A stretch of DNA of 64,000 nt from Cyanobacteria bacterium TGS_CYA1 (GCA_026129135.1 JAHCIQ010000004.1:186001-250000); one strand, 5' to 3'. Counted from the first letter of the stretch, positions 26,118 through 35,185 are shown. Numbers and translations: made by a program. The notes: generated by a model not told the origin, from the letters alone.

Positions 26118-26375
26118 TTAGGGAATTTGATCCCAGATCTCAGTTTTGAGTTTTCCTTCATTACTATTTTTCTTTTCGAGCGATTTGTCGCTATTTTCCA
26201 ATTTTTGCGGATCTTCACCTTTTTTCTCTTCTGGAGCTTTGCCAGAACTATAAAGATCACGGATGAAGTCACCCACGCGAGAAGCGATTGCCCCGATGTC
26301 GTCAAATACACTGGATTCTCTCTGTTCTGATTTTGCTTCTACGTCTACTTTTGATGCTATTTCTGTTGAACTCAT
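26118..26375 (-). CDS. Small charged protein, probable partner of the 159-residue protein
   Basis: The 85-residue protein is charged and has no signal peptide. FDDIGAIASRVGDFIRDLY (24-42) is an amphipathic helix; the rest is Lys/Glu/Ser-rich. It ends KLKTEIWDQIP, resembling the DLKIWDSP ending of the neighbour 59 bases downstream. A GTGAGG ribosome site lies upstream of the ATG. The pair is probably co-transcribed and may be related in evolution or function. No family is recognised. Confidence 0.6.
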   Translation of the reverse strand: MSSTEIASKVDVEAKSEQRESSVFDDIGAIASRVGDFIRDLYSSGKAPEEKKGEDPQKLENSDKSLEKKNSNEGKLKTEIWDQIP

Positions 26376-26689
26376 CGCTTTCGAGCCTCACTTAAGGTAA
26401 TTTTGTGATACTAAATACAGTAGCGCTCTGCCCAGTTGAAAATTGAGTTGACTTCTTAAATCTTGTAGCGAACATTCCAAATTTCGTTGTGTCTGGAAGA
26501 TGTAGATTCGCATCAAGAGCCGGAAGTTGCTGCAATTTCTTTTCTGTTTAGTCATTGCGCTTGTCCTTTCGTTGCTCAGCGATTGGTGCCGAACATGGTT
26601 TCATTATGCTCAAAGCAAAGCCGAGCATCCATAGACATTAGTGCAAAGATGCTGCGTAAATCCGCAAGTCTTGAAATTAGCGAGAAAAG
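26376..26689. other. Non-coding stretch between the small acidic genes and tRNA-Arg
   Basis: This stretch of about 314 bases has no convincing gene. A rightward frame across it continues into the antisense of the tRNA and is rejected. It should hold the leftward promoter of the 85-residue protein gene; none was identified with confidence. Confidence 0.4.
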
Positions 26690-26762
26690 AGCCCTTGGAG
26701 GGAATCGAACCCCCGACACCTTCCTTAGGACGGAAGTGTTCTATCCGCTGAACTACAAGGGC
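26690..26762 (-). tRNA. tRNA-Arg (anticodon CCT)
   Basis: The 73-base cloverleaf has acceptor GCCCTTG pairing with CAAGGGC, D-stem GTTC/GAAC, anticodon stem CTTCC/GGAAG with loop GTCCTAA (anticodon CCT, reading AGG), and T-loop TTCGATT on a GGGGG/CCCTC stem. The discriminator is T. The 3' CCA is not encoded, so it must be added enzymatically. A TTTTC stretch just downstream may aid termination. Confidence 0.93.
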
Positions 26763-26784
26763 AAACGCTCAGACCAGATCTATT

Positions 26785-28380
26785 TTAATTGAAATTGCCC
26801 CGATAACCAATCTCGCGTTTTTGCTCAGCGCCCATTGTGGTTGCTGCTTTTTGCGAGGCGTTCATCAAAGGATTGACGAGGAATGTACCAGCCAGACTGA
26901 TTGCGATGGTGCAAAGCCAGAGTGCAAGCCATGGACCTTCTTGAGGGCTGCCGACAAATTTGCGGTGGTCGGCTAATTGAGCGACCTTTTCGGATGGTTC
27001 CGGCACAATCATATAGATAACTACTTTCGAGTAGTAGTAGATTGCTGGAATCGATGTAACCAGTGCACAAATCACAAGCACCCAGCCGATGGGGAAGCTG
27101 CCCCACATGGTTGTTTGAGCAACATAATTGGCGCTGTCGGCAAGAGTTGCGCTTTCGCTTATACCTAAACCTGCTTTGAAAATGAAGAGCTTAGCCAGGA
27201 ATCCTGCGGGAGGAACCGGCAAGCCAGCGAGGTTAAGCAAGCAAATTGAGGTCAAGATTGCAAGCCAGGGACGTTTTTTAATAAGTCCAGCCATGTCTTC
27301 GATGCGGTCCGAGCCAGTTTCGTTGAAGAACAAAATAGCTCCAGCAAATGCACCAAGGTTCATGATGCCATAAACAATGATATAGAAGAGCATGGATTGC
27401 ACGCCTTCAGCATTGAAGGTAAGCAGACCTAGAAGCATGTAGCCAACGTGGGCGATAGAAGAATAAGCGAGCATTCGTTTGAATGACGATTGAGCAAGTG
27501 CAATCAAGTTGCCTGCGACCATCGATACAAGGGCCAGGATTGCAACAAGGACCATCCAGTCGCGGTAGACACTTCCCATAACTTCGTAGAGGAAGCGAAG
27601 GGCGACGACGAAACCGCCAGCTTTCGAACCGATAGAAAGGAATGCGGTAACTGGAGTTGGAGCACCTTCAAATACGTCTGGTGTCCACATATGGAACGGA
27701 ACAACCGATAGTTTGAAACCGATAGCGCTCAAAGTCAAAGCGATAATCAAGTATTTGATCAGGCTTCCAGTACCGATAGACATCAATTGCAATTTCTGAG
27801 CGATGATGTCGAAAGAAGTCGAGCCGGTAAATCCATAAATAAAGGAAAGGGCGTACAGCAACGTAGCGGTTGTGGCAGCGGTCGAAAGCAAATATTTGAG
27901 TGAGGCTTCGCCCGATTTTTTGTCTTTCTTGGCGAAACTGGTAAGCAGTACGCAGCAGATACTGAGTGTTTCAAGTGCTACGAAAAGCATGATGAGGTCT
28001 GTTGAGCCAGCAAGAAACATGACTGCAACGATTGCTGTCAAAAGAATGGTGTAGAACTCGCTTCTGTTCTTGCCGAAATGGTGTTCGTAACCCATGGTCA
28101 TCAAAACTACGATTAGACCCGACGCTACTGCAATCATGCTGAAGAGCACTGTCAGAGTGTCTACGGAGAAAAGACCGCCGAATATTTGAGCGTTTACGCT
28201 CCATTGACGGGTGAGTGCGAAGAATGAAAGAGCCAGGCAGAGTATTGATACGAGCGGGGTCATTTGCTTATGCTTGGGGAAGAAAAGGTCCCAGCAGGAA
28301 GTAAAGAGAATTGCCGCTATAACCAGAATCTGAGGGGCAAGAAGTGCCACACCGCTCAGATACGTATCCAGATTAGTCAT
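26785..28380 (-). CDS. nuoN: NADH-quinone oxidoreductase subunit N
   Basis: The 531-residue membrane protein has about 14 hydrophobic helices and the antiporter-like pattern of NuoN. Examples are GYEHHFGKNRSEFYTILLTA, LKYLLSTAATTATLLYALS, FHMWTPDVFEGAPTPVTAFLS (proton-channel region) and LAYSSIAHVGYMLLG. It is one of the three proton-pumping arms of complex I. The length fits (480-530). No other nuo gene flanks it, which is unusual because nuoN is normally last in the nuo operon. It is transcribed toward tRNA-Arg. A perfect palindrome lies 56 bases upstream of its start. Confidence 0.93.
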   Translation of the reverse strand: MTNLDTYLSGVALLAPQILVIAAILFTSCWDLFFPKHKQMTPLVSILCLALSFFALTRQWSVNAQIFGGLFSVDTLTVLFSMIAVASGLIVVLMTMGYEHHFGKNRSEFYTILLTAIVAVMFLAGSTDLIMLFVALETLSICCVLLTSFAKKDKKSGEASLKYLLSTAATTATLLYALSFIYGFTGSTSFDIIAQKLQLMSIGTGSLIKYLIIALTLSAIGFKLSVVPFHMWTPDVFEGAPTPVTAFLSIGSKAGGFVVALRFLYEVMGSVYRDWMVLVAILALVSMVAGNLIALAQSSFKRMLAYSSIAHVGYMLLGLLTFNAEGVQSMLFYIIVYGIMNLGAFAGAILFFNETGSDRIEDMAGLIKKRPWLAILTSICLLNLAGLPVPPAGFLAKLFIFKAGLGISESATLADSANYVAQTTMWGSFPIGWVLVICALVTSIPAIYYYSKVVIYMIVPEPSEKVAQLADHRKFVGSPQEGPWLALWLCTIAISLAGTFLVNPLMNASQKAATTMGAEQKREIGYRGNFN

Positions 28381-28697
28381 TCAAGGAAGCCCTTTTCAAC
28401 AGTAGTTTTGCACGTCACTAATTTTACAGGCGCGCGACATAATTATTATGTCTGTGCGGGCGCCAGACTTAGAAGAATCTCAACATAGGCGCAGTCAAGG
28501 ATATACGCCATCCCAAGGGCTGGATCGCTGGCGAGCTGATCCTCCTTGAATCGGTGCTATGTGGGAACTTAAATCTGTCCAATACGACTTAAAGACAAGA
28601 CCTTTATCGTCACAGACCTATACATTTTCTGTGAGCACAAAAGTCCCTAATATTAAGAAAAATTAGGTATTATAGAAACGGAAGGTCTTTTACAAAT
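28381..28697. other. Divergent intergenic region between nuoN and carA
   Basis: This 317-base region carries the nuoN-side palindrome (28436-28452) and a TATTAT (28668-28673) about 25 bases before carA that could be its -10, without a good -35. GGAAGG (28680-28685) is the probable carA ribosome site. No gene or recognised riboswitch is present. Confidence 0.45.
28436..28452 (-). promoter_or_regulatory. 7-1-7 palindrome resembling a PerR/Fur-type box upstream of nuoN
   Basis: GACATAATTATTATGTC is a perfect palindrome with a single central base. The inner ACATAAT-T-ATTATGT has the same 7-1-7 layout as Fur-superfamily (PerR, Fur, Zur) boxes, of which TTATAATnATTATAA is the PerR form. It lies 56 bases before the nuoN start. 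Operator function is inferred from symmetry only. Confidence 0.45.
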
Positions 28698-29843
28698 ATG
28701 GCAAAAAGCACACTCAAGTCTCAATTCCAGTCAAAATTTCGTCCCGGCATACTTGCTCTAGAAGATGGCACTATCTTCCAGGGGCAGGGCTTTGGCGCTA
28801 GCGGCGTGGCATGCGGCGAGCTTGTGTTCAATACGAGCCTTGCTGGATACCAGGAAATCTTGACCGACCCGAGCTACGCTGGGCAAATAATCACGATGAC
28901 CGCCCCTGAGATGGGCAATTATGGTATTAACAGCGATGACATGGAGTCGCGTCAAATCTTCGCTCGGGGTCTTGTAATCAGACATTTAAGCTCGCGCTAC
29001 AGCAACTGGCGTGGGGAAGAAAGTCTGGATGAATTCCTCAAAAAGCAAGGTATTACTGCCATTGCAGAAGTCGATACTCGTGCCATCACTCGCCATATCC
29101 GCCAGAAGGGTGCGCTTCGTTGTGCTATATACTCCACGGACGAAGTTTTAGACACAAAAGAAAAGCTTGAAGAAGCGAAAAACTCGGCCCTTGAACAGGC
29201 TCGAAAATTCCCGTCGATGGAAGGAATGGACCTCACTGCTGAAGTGACCTGTGCCAAGAAATACAAATTCAGCGAAGGCAAAAAACAAGTGGCCGTCATG
29301 GATTTTGGCATAAAACAAAATATTTTGAGAGAACTTGCTTCTCACAATCTGGAATTGACGGTATACCCGGCGCAATCAAAGGCTGCCGATATACTGGCCG
29401 ATAAGCCGCAAGGCATTTTTCTGTCCAATGGACCTGGTGATCCCGCCGCGTGCAAAGGCGTTTTGAAGGAGCTTCCCGAGCTCATTTCGAGTGGATTACC
29501 GATTTTTGGTATCTGCTTAGGGCATCAACTTTTGTCGATTGCTCTGGGCGCATCAACATATAAATTGAAGTTCGGGCATCGTGGTGGCAACCAGCCAGTA
29601 AAAAATCTGCAAACTGGAAAAGTAGAAGTCACCTGTCAGAATCACGGTTTTGCTGTTGATGCAAATTCAATGCCTGAAGACCTCGAAATCACGCATCTCA
29701 ATTTAAACGACGATAGCGTGGAGGGATTCAAGCATAAATCAAAACCGATTTTTGCGGTGCAGTATCACCCGGAAGCATGTCCGGGACCGCATGATTCGAA
29801 GTATCTGTTTGAAGATTTTCTTTCTCTAGTCGAATCCCATTAA
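28698..29843 (+). CDS. carA: Carbamoyl-phosphate synthase small subunit
   Basis: CarA is the glutaminase subunit feeding ammonia to CarB for arginine and pyrimidine synthesis. The N-terminal CPSase domain (LALEDGTIFQGQGFGA, FNTSLAGYQEILTDPSYAGQ) and the class I glutamine amidotransferase domain are both complete. Catalytic Cys is in GICLGHQ (about residue 275), with His/Glu in QYHPEA. The 381-residue length is normal. carB is not adjacent. The HAD phosphatase gene follows after 19 bases, and this begins a rightward run of genes that continues to 46.3 kb. Confidence 0.96.
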   Translation: MAKSTLKSQFQSKFRPGILALEDGTIFQGQGFGASGVACGELVFNTSLAGYQEILTDPSYAGQIITMTAPEMGNYGINSDDMESRQIFARGLVIRHLSSRYSNWRGEESLDEFLKKQGITAIAEVDTRAITRHIRQKGALRCAIYSTDEVLDTKEKLEEAKNSALEQARKFPSMEGMDLTAEVTCAKKYKFSEGKKQVAVMDFGIKQNILRELASHNLELTVYPAQSKAADILADKPQGIFLSNGPGDPAACKGVLKELPELISSGLPIFGICLGHQLLSIALGASTYKLKFGHRGGNQPVKNLQTGKVEVTCQNHGFAVDANSMPEDLEITHLNLNDDSVEGFKHKSKPIFAVQYHPEACPGPHDSKYLFEDFLSLVESH

Positions 29844-29862
29844 ATGGGAGGAGGTCGTATCA

Positions 29863-30552
29863 TTGTATAAACTAGCAATCTTTGACTTTGACGGAACCCT
29901 CGTGGATTCCGCTCCCGGCATCATTGAAATTATGAAAAAGGTCGGGGTCGAATACAATCTAAACAACCATATAATTGAACACTGGTCTACATTGATTGGT
30001 GTGCCACTCGATCAACAAGCACGCATAATTTTGCCAGGCGAACACCCGGCTCTTCATGCCCAGTTAGTCGATCGTTATCGTGTTTTATACAACTTGCAAA
30101 ACATTGAATTGTGCCCACCATTTCCTGGCTTGCTCAATATGCTAAAAGTTTTGCGCGAAAATGGAGTCATCTCGACAATCGCATCATCAAAGCGAAAAGA
30201 GATTATCCAGCCAGTTTTGGATCATCACGATTTGAATCATTATTTCGATCTTGTTCTTGGCGCTGGCGAAGTTTCTTCGCACAAACCAAGTCCTGAGGCA
30301 GTTTTGCATACACTAAGAAAACACGGAATGCAAAATCATGAAGCGGTCGTAGTAGGCGATTCCAAATTCGATCTAGAAATGGCCCGCAACGCAGGGGTCG
30401 ATTCGATTGGTGTCACCACTGGTGTGCACAAAGAACACGAATTAATGGAAAGTAATCCAGTGTCTGTCGTAGGCAGTCTGGATGACGTACTTAAAATTGT
30501 TTTGACCGGACGCAAGCAGCCAATTGTTGGAGAAGTTAGAGAAGCTTCTTAA
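29863..30552 (+). CDS. HAD-family phosphatase (Gph/PpaX-like)
   Basis: The 229-residue protein has all HAD motifs: DFDGTLVDS at 8-16 (nucleophile and acid Asp), IASSKRKE (motif II Ser), Lys in SSHKPSPEAV, and VVVGDSKFDLEMARNAG. A helical cap lies at about 20-85. The family includes phosphoglycolate phosphatase and pyrophosphatase PpaX; substrate cannot be assigned. The start is TTG at 29863 with GGAGGAGG about eight bases upstream. It sits between carA and a secreted TPR gene in one direction with small gaps. Confidence 0.85.
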   Translation: MYKLAIFDFDGTLVDSAPGIIEIMKKVGVEYNLNNHIIEHWSTLIGVPLDQQARIILPGEHPALHAQLVDRYRVLYNLQNIELCPPFPGLLNMLKVLRENGVISTIASSKRKEIIQPVLDHHDLNHYFDLVLGAGEVSSHKPSPEAVLHTLRKHGMQNHEAVVVGDSKFDLEMARNAGVDSIGVTTGVHKEHELMESNPVSVVGSLDDVLKIVLTGRKQPIVGEVREAS

Positions 30553-30573
30553 ATAAGACGATATAATCGGCAC

Positions 30574-31419
30574 ATGCAAATCTTGTTGTGCCTCTTATTA
30601 GGCTTTGTGTTACTGGCTCCTGCTGCGCATTGCGCGCCTATTGAGCTTGGCACGGACACTGAAGACATAAAAATAACAAGTGACCTTGCGCTTGCGCGCG
30701 AGCAGGTGGTTCATTTCCCTGCCAGTGCCGAAGCGCATTTTGTTCTTGCTGTGGCGCTTACACGCACGAGCCAAGTGGAAGAAGCAATGAATGAAATAAA
30801 TTCTGCTCGTAGACTTTCGCAGATGCAGGGTGGTGCGAAATATTTCCAGGACATGATAAATGAGTATGAAGAAATGCTCAAACGCACTCCGGAAGATAAC
30901 CGTATACGGTATCAACTGGCATGGGCTTATTATATGAAAGCATATCTTTTGACCGAGTATTCAAAGAGCAAACATGGCTGGCAGCCTGATTGGGTCAAAC
31001 AAGTCATTAAAGAGGAAGCGGATAAATCAGGCGCCAAAGAAGATGAACAATCAGCCACATTAGTAGAATCGCAAAATCAAAGCGTGCTCAAACCAATGGA
31101 GCGCGTAACTGCAAAAGCGGCACCCGAAGCGCTGCCTGCAATCAAGCTCTATTACCAAAAGGCGCTGGGCAAGTTAAATGAAATCTTAGCCTCTGACCCC
31201 AATGATATTTGGACACAAATTCACCAGGCGCATCTCAAGGCAGAATATACTGGGGACCTGGATTCTGCCATGTCGGTGTGGCAAAGCTGCAGTGAAAAAG
31301 ATCCTAATAATCCCGCACCCTATTTTTTCCTGGGTGAAGGGTATCTGAAAAAAGGCAATCTCAAAGAGAGCCTGCGCCTGATTTCCAAAGCCACCGCCTT
31401 GAGGGCCCTGGGTAACTAG
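30574..31419 (+). CDS. Secreted TPR protein at the head of the Lpt operon
   Basis: The 281-residue protein has a signal peptide (MQILLCLLLGFVLLAPAAHC; the Cys could be a lipidation site but the lipobox AAHC is imperfect). TPR-like helices follow: AEAHFVLAVALTRTSQVEEA, IRYQLAWAYYMKAYLLTEY, and a C-terminal pair ending PYFFLGEGYLKKGNLKESLR. It is probably periplasmic or bound to the outer membrane. It precedes lptC by six bases, so it is co-expressed with LPS export genes and might serve as a scaffold for that bridge. This role is inference from position. Confidence 0.8.
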   Translation: MQILLCLLLGFVLLAPAAHCAPIELGTDTEDIKITSDLALAREQVVHFPASAEAHFVLAVALTRTSQVEEAMNEINSARRLSQMQGGAKYFQDMINEYEEMLKRTPEDNRIRYQLAWAYYMKAYLLTEYSKSKHGWQPDWVKQVIKEEADKSGAKEDEQSATLVESQNQSVLKPMERVTAKAAPEALPAIKLYYQKALGKLNEILASDPNDIWTQIHQAHLKAEYTGDLDSAMSVWQSCSEKDPNNPAPYFFLGEGYLKKGNLKESLRLISKATALRALGN

Positions 31420-31425
31420 AGACTG

Positions 31426-32016
31426 ATGAATAAAATCAAGCCATTCTTGAAAATGATGCTGGCGTTAGGCATTTTAGGCGGTATTGTCGGCTCGATTTAT
31501 TATGCTCAAATTCATGCCGATATCGAAATGAAGAAGTTTCAGGAGTCATCTAAAAGTACTGATCCTGAAGATACCATCACAATCGACAACTATGAATTGA
31601 AAGAAGTCGACGACACTAATGCCCTCAAGTGGATTCTGACCGCCAAAAAAGCGATTTTAGAACCCGCGACCCGTCTTGTGGACTTGAAAGAGATAGAGGT
31701 CAAGTATTATTCTGGACCCAACATTTCAATGAGGCTTCAATCTCCTCTTGGCAAGGCGAATGAAGCAACTAAAGTCGTTACACTCACTGCCAATGAAAAA
31801 GCCAAGGTAATTGGCATAGGTGAGGAAAATAAATCAAGATTAGAAACTAAAGCTATGGAATTAAGGAAAAAAAATGAGTTTGTATGCACTGGCGGTGTTA
31901 ACATCGATTGGCCAGGGGTAGCCAAGGTGACAGGTAACACAGCTCAAGGCACCATTTCCAGCTCGAAAATGCAGAATATGCTGATCAAAGGTAACACTCA
32001 CTCTATATTGAATTAG
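31426..32016 (+). CDS. lptC: LptC-like LPS export protein
   Basis: The 196-residue protein has one N-terminal transmembrane helix (about 8-26) and a periplasmic beta-jellyroll of the LptC type: DTITIDNYELKEVDDTNALK, WILTAKKAILEPAT, VDLKEIEVKYY, and a late VTGNTAQGTISSSKM. LptC anchors at the inner membrane and hands LPS from LptB2FG to LptA. Sequence similarity is by pattern, but its place directly before lptA, lptB and lptF makes the call solid. The length matches E. coli LptC (191). Confidence 0.85.
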   Translation: MNKIKPFLKMMLALGILGGIVGSIYYAQIHADIEMKKFQESSKSTDPEDTITIDNYELKEVDDTNALKWILTAKKAILEPATRLVDLKEIEVKYYSGPNISMRLQSPLGKANEATKVVTLTANEKAKVIGIGEENKSRLETKAMELRKKNEFVCTGGVNIDWPGVAKVTGNTAQGTISSSKMQNMLIKGNTHSILN

Positions 32017-32022
32017 GAAAAG

Positions 32023-33297
32023 ATGCCGTCAATCCCGAAAAAATCGATAAATGCATTGTTTGCCTTTCTTATGATAGCTGGCTATGCAATGCCGTCTGTC
32101 CGGGCTCAAGCCAATAACATCGACATCAAAGCCGACGAACAAGAATTTGCCGACGATCGCATGATTGCCCGCGGTAAAGTTGTAGTAGTCAAAGGCGACA
32201 CCGTCGTTTACGCGCCTGTAGCAACGCTCTACAAAGACGCAGCAGGTCAACCAGAGCGCGCAGTGTTCACAGGACATCCAAGATTGGCGCAAGGACAGAA
32301 CAAAATCCACGCTGATACGCTTACTTTTCAAATCAAAACTTCAGTCATCGTTGCCGATGGTCATGCTCACTCAGAAGTAATCAGCACATCTGAAGAAAAG
32401 GAGAAAGACGGCGAAGACGGCTCTGAAGGAAAGACAAAAAAAACTACTCGCACCATTATTACCGATTCGAACAAGCAAGAGTACGAACAGCAGACTGGAC
32501 GTTTCGAAGCTACAGGCAATGTGCGTGTCGTAACTCAAGACACTGTCGTCAATTCGGACCACATGAAACTGGTCTATGGTACAGACCGCAAAGCTGAAGC
32601 TGCTGTATTCACTGGCAAAGTAAAAGCTCGTCAAAACAAAAATCTGACCGAAGCTGACACTATGACCTATTTCTTCAATACTCAACGTTTGCAAGCCAAT
32701 GGACATGTACGATCACGTGTCGTGGAAGAGGGCGGCAAAGACATGTCTATCATGCCTGAAACCAAGCAACCGGTCGCTCAGAAACCTCGCATCGTCGGCA
32801 CCGCAGGTGGTGCTATCGCTGCCAGCACCAAATCGAACGTGTATAACACCTTCAGCGAAAGTGAAGACAAACAACCACCAATCATTATTCACTCAGACTC
32901 CCAGGACTACAACAAAGAAACAGGTCGTATGGACGCTGTGGGCAATGTCAAAGTGGAATACCAGGATACGCGCGGCTCGGGCTCGCACGTTGTGATGGTC
33001 AAAAATATGGATGGCGAGACCGAAAAGGTCGTATTCCTTGGTCGCTCGCAAATCATTCAACCAGGCAGACGTTGGATTGGCGATCGCATCACGCTGGTGA
33101 TGAAAGACCGCAAAGTAATCGCCGAAGGCAACACCAGAGCTTACATTATTCAAAAGGACTCAGCCTCGCAATCTAAGCTGGCTAATTTTGGTCCTAGTCT
33201 CAAGAAAGACGTAGCACCTGCTCCTAAACAAAACAAACCTAGCAAAAACGTAACTCAATTCGCTGAGGACGAGAAGAAGCGGGAGAAGATAAATTGA
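32023..33297 (+). CDS. lptA: LptA/OstA-like periplasmic LPS bridge protein, extended
   Basis: The 424-residue protein has a signal peptide (about 1-28, cleaving after VRAQA). Several OstA-type beta-units follow: IDIKADEQEFADDRMIARGK, TGRFEATGNVRVV, FNTQRLQANGHVRSRV and TGRMDAVGNVKVEYQ. These build the jellyroll that forms the transperiplasmic LPS bridge. E. coli LptA is only 185 residues, so this protein holds roughly twice as many repeats and could span more of the periplasm by itself. A Lys/Glu-rich linker interrupts the repeats near 125-150. It overlaps lptB by a TTGA stop/start. Confidence 0.88.
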   Translation: MPSIPKKSINALFAFLMIAGYAMPSVRAQANNIDIKADEQEFADDRMIARGKVVVVKGDTVVYAPVATLYKDAAGQPERAVFTGHPRLAQGQNKIHADTLTFQIKTSVIVADGHAHSEVISTSEEKEKDGEDGSEGKTKKTTRTIITDSNKQEYEQQTGRFEATGNVRVVTQDTVVNSDHMKLVYGTDRKAEAAVFTGKVKARQNKNLTEADTMTYFFNTQRLQANGHVRSRVVEEGGKDMSIMPETKQPVAQKPRIVGTAGGAIAASTKSNVYNTFSESEDKQPPIIIHSDSQDYNKETGRMDAVGNVKVEYQDTRGSGSHVVMVKNMDGETEKVVFLGRSQIIQPGRRWIGDRITLVMKDRKVIAEGNTRAYIIQKDSASQSKLANFGPSLKKDVAPAPKQNKPSKNVTQFAEDEKKREKIN

Positions 33298-34073
33298 TCC
33301 CTCAAGCTAATCCTTACAAAGCGAACAGTCCAAATTCGTCCGCACAAACGACCACTCTCTTGATAGAAGGCTTGCAAAAAACATACGGCGGCAGACGTGT
33401 CGTAGATGGTGTCAGCTTCACTGTTTCGCGTGGCGAAGTAGTTGGTCTGCTTGGCAGAAACGGAGCTGGTAAAACCACATCGTTCGATATGGTGCTTGGT
33501 CTTGTGAAACCTGAAAAAGGTAGTATCACCCTCAATGGCAAAGATTTGTCCAAGATGGCGATTCATAACAGAAGTCGCATGGGCGTTGGCTATCTTCCTC
33601 AGGAAAACTCTACTTTCAGAAAGCTGACCGTAGAAGAAAATATGATGATGATTCTCGAGTTGCGCAATATTCCAAAGCGCGAACAAAAAGAAAAATCAGA
33701 CTATTTGCTCAATCAGTTCGGACTTGGACATTTGCATGATATCGCAGCCGTTCAGCTGTCTGGTGGTGAGCGTCGTCGTTTAGAAATCGCTCGCTGTCTT
33801 GCGTCAGAGCCTCACTTCATTTTGCTCGACGAACCTTTTACTGGTATCGACCCGATTTCAATCTCAGATATTCAGTCACTCATTCGTCGTTTGCGCGATG
33901 AGTGGAATCTTGGAGTGCTTCTAACAGACCACAACCCAAGAGCTACGCTTAGAATTACAGACAGAGCCTATCTTATCGATCAAGGCAAAATTTTGGTAGC
34001 TGGCTCTTCGCAAGAAGTAGCCGATAGCCCGGTCGCGCGTAAGCATTACCTGGGCGAGGACTTCACTCTATGA
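33294..34073 (+). CDS. lptB: LPS export ABC transporter ATP-binding protein
   Basis: The 259-residue ATPase has Walker A GRNGAGKTT (54-62), signature LSGGERRRLEIA, Walker B FILLDEPFTGIDP, and the LptB-typical LLTDHNPRATLRITDRAYLI. LptB powers extraction of LPS from the inner membrane. The first 20 residues are an extra polar leader. The start is TTG at 33294 overlapping the lptA stop (TTGA), and the stop overlaps the lptF start (ATGA), indicating tight translational coupling. Confidence 0.95.
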   Translation: MIPQANPYKANSPNSSAQTTTLLIEGLQKTYGGRRVVDGVSFTVSRGEVVGLLGRNGAGKTTSFDMVLGLVKPEKGSITLNGKDLSKMAIHNRSRMGVGYLPQENSTFRKLTVEENMMMILELRNIPKREQKEKSDYLLNQFGLGHLHDIAAVQLSGGERRRLEIARCLASEPHFILLDEPFTGIDPISISDIQSLIRRLRDEWNLGVLLTDHNPRATLRITDRAYLIDQGKILVAGSSQEVADSPVARKHYLGEDFTL

Positions 34074-35167
34074 TTCAGCCTAAATTACTCGATCGTTATA
34101 TTGCAAACGAATTCTGGCAGCCGCTATTGTTCGGTGTCGGTATCGTTACTGGTGTGTGGTTTGGTGCCGACCAGTTGAAACTGGTATTCAGTTTGATCAT
34201 GCGCTCTGGTGTTCCAATCGATATGGCTTTGAGCATTATCGGTTTGCACTTGCCTGCCGTTATCGTTATGACTATTCCAATCGGTGTGCTGCTTGGTACA
34301 TTGCTTGTGTTCAACCGATTATCGGGAGATTCTGAAATTATCGCTTTGCGCACAAGCGGCGTGAGCTTTTATAGAATCATGGTGGCGCCACTTTTATTTG
34401 GTGTGTTTACAAGTCTCGTGAGCTTTGGCATCAACGAAGCAATCGTGCCAGTAGCAAACCGCGCAGCTAAAAAACTCGAGTTCCTTGCTTTGTACAAAGC
34501 CGAAATGCCTGCTGGTCAGACTAACTTCACTTACATGGAACGAGACCCTAATATGCGACTTCAGCGTATTTATTTCGTCGACCAGTATCTGGGTGAAAAA
34601 CTGACTAACGTCATCATTATGGACTTCACGCGCAGTCAGTTAGTGCAAATTATTGCTGCGGCTCAAGGTTGGTTCCGTCATGGCGAATGGATCCTCGAAA
34701 ACGGAAGAACTTATGTAATTAGCGGTACAAGCGATATCACGCGTATTTTGCAGTTCGATAAGCTTCGTATCCCGGGCATCAAGAATGCTCAAAAGGTGCT
34801 TGATTCTGGCAATATTTTGCCTACCGAAATGAACATCTTCGAATTGCACAAATATATCGAGAACCTCAAAGCATCTCACTCGCTATCCAACGACATTCTG
34901 GTCCGCTACTATCAGAAGATTTCGCAACCCCTTGCCTGTCTTGTGGTAGCTCTGGCAGGGGCGCCTTTGGGCCTTTTAGGCAGGCGATCTCGAAGCAATA
35001 TGGGTCTGATTTATTCAGCCATCATCGTATTTTTGTATTACGTCTTACAGTCGTCTTCGGGGGCGCTTGGCGAAGCTGGACGTATCGACCCGCTCATGGC
35101 GGCGTGGATGCCTAACATCGTGCTTGGCTCTCTGGGTCTATTCATCCTTTATTTCAAAGCGAAGTAA
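34070..35167 (+). CDS. lptF: LptF/LptG-family LPS export permease
   Basis: The 365-residue protein has the YjgP/YjgQ architecture: helices at about 15-35, 50-75 and 95-120, a roughly 140-residue periplasmic beta-jellyroll, then three C-terminal helices. DRYIANEFWQPLLFGVG at the N-terminus and LVFNRLSGDSEIIALRTSGVS (coupling helix to LptB) are family hallmarks. E. coli uses LptF plus LptG, but only one permease gene is present here. Either the partner lies elsewhere or this protein works as a homodimer. The gene is the last of the lptC-A-B-F unit and is followed by an 89-base gap with a candidate promoter. Confidence 0.92.
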   Translation: MIQPKLLDRYIANEFWQPLLFGVGIVTGVWFGADQLKLVFSLIMRSGVPIDMALSIIGLHLPAVIVMTIPIGVLLGTLLVFNRLSGDSEIIALRTSGVSFYRIMVAPLLFGVFTSLVSFGINEAIVPVANRAAKKLEFLALYKAEMPAGQTNFTYMERDPNMRLQRIYFVDQYLGEKLTNVIIMDFTRSQLVQIIAAAQGWFRHGEWILENGRTYVISGTSDITRILQFDKLRIPGIKNAQKVLDSGNILPTEMNIFELHKYIENLKASHSLSNDILVRYYQKISQPLACLVVALAGAPLGLLGRRSRSNMGLIYSAIIVFLYYVLQSSSGALGEAGRIDPLMAAWMPNIVLGSLGLFILYFKAK

Positions 35168-35185
35168 ATCTAATCATAAAATAGA

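Noticed and set aside
26487-26792. Rightward reading frame of 101 codons
   Set aside because: Its second half is the antisense of tRNA-Arg(CCT), and the translation there (GNRTPDTFLR) is a well-known artefact of reading tRNA genes.
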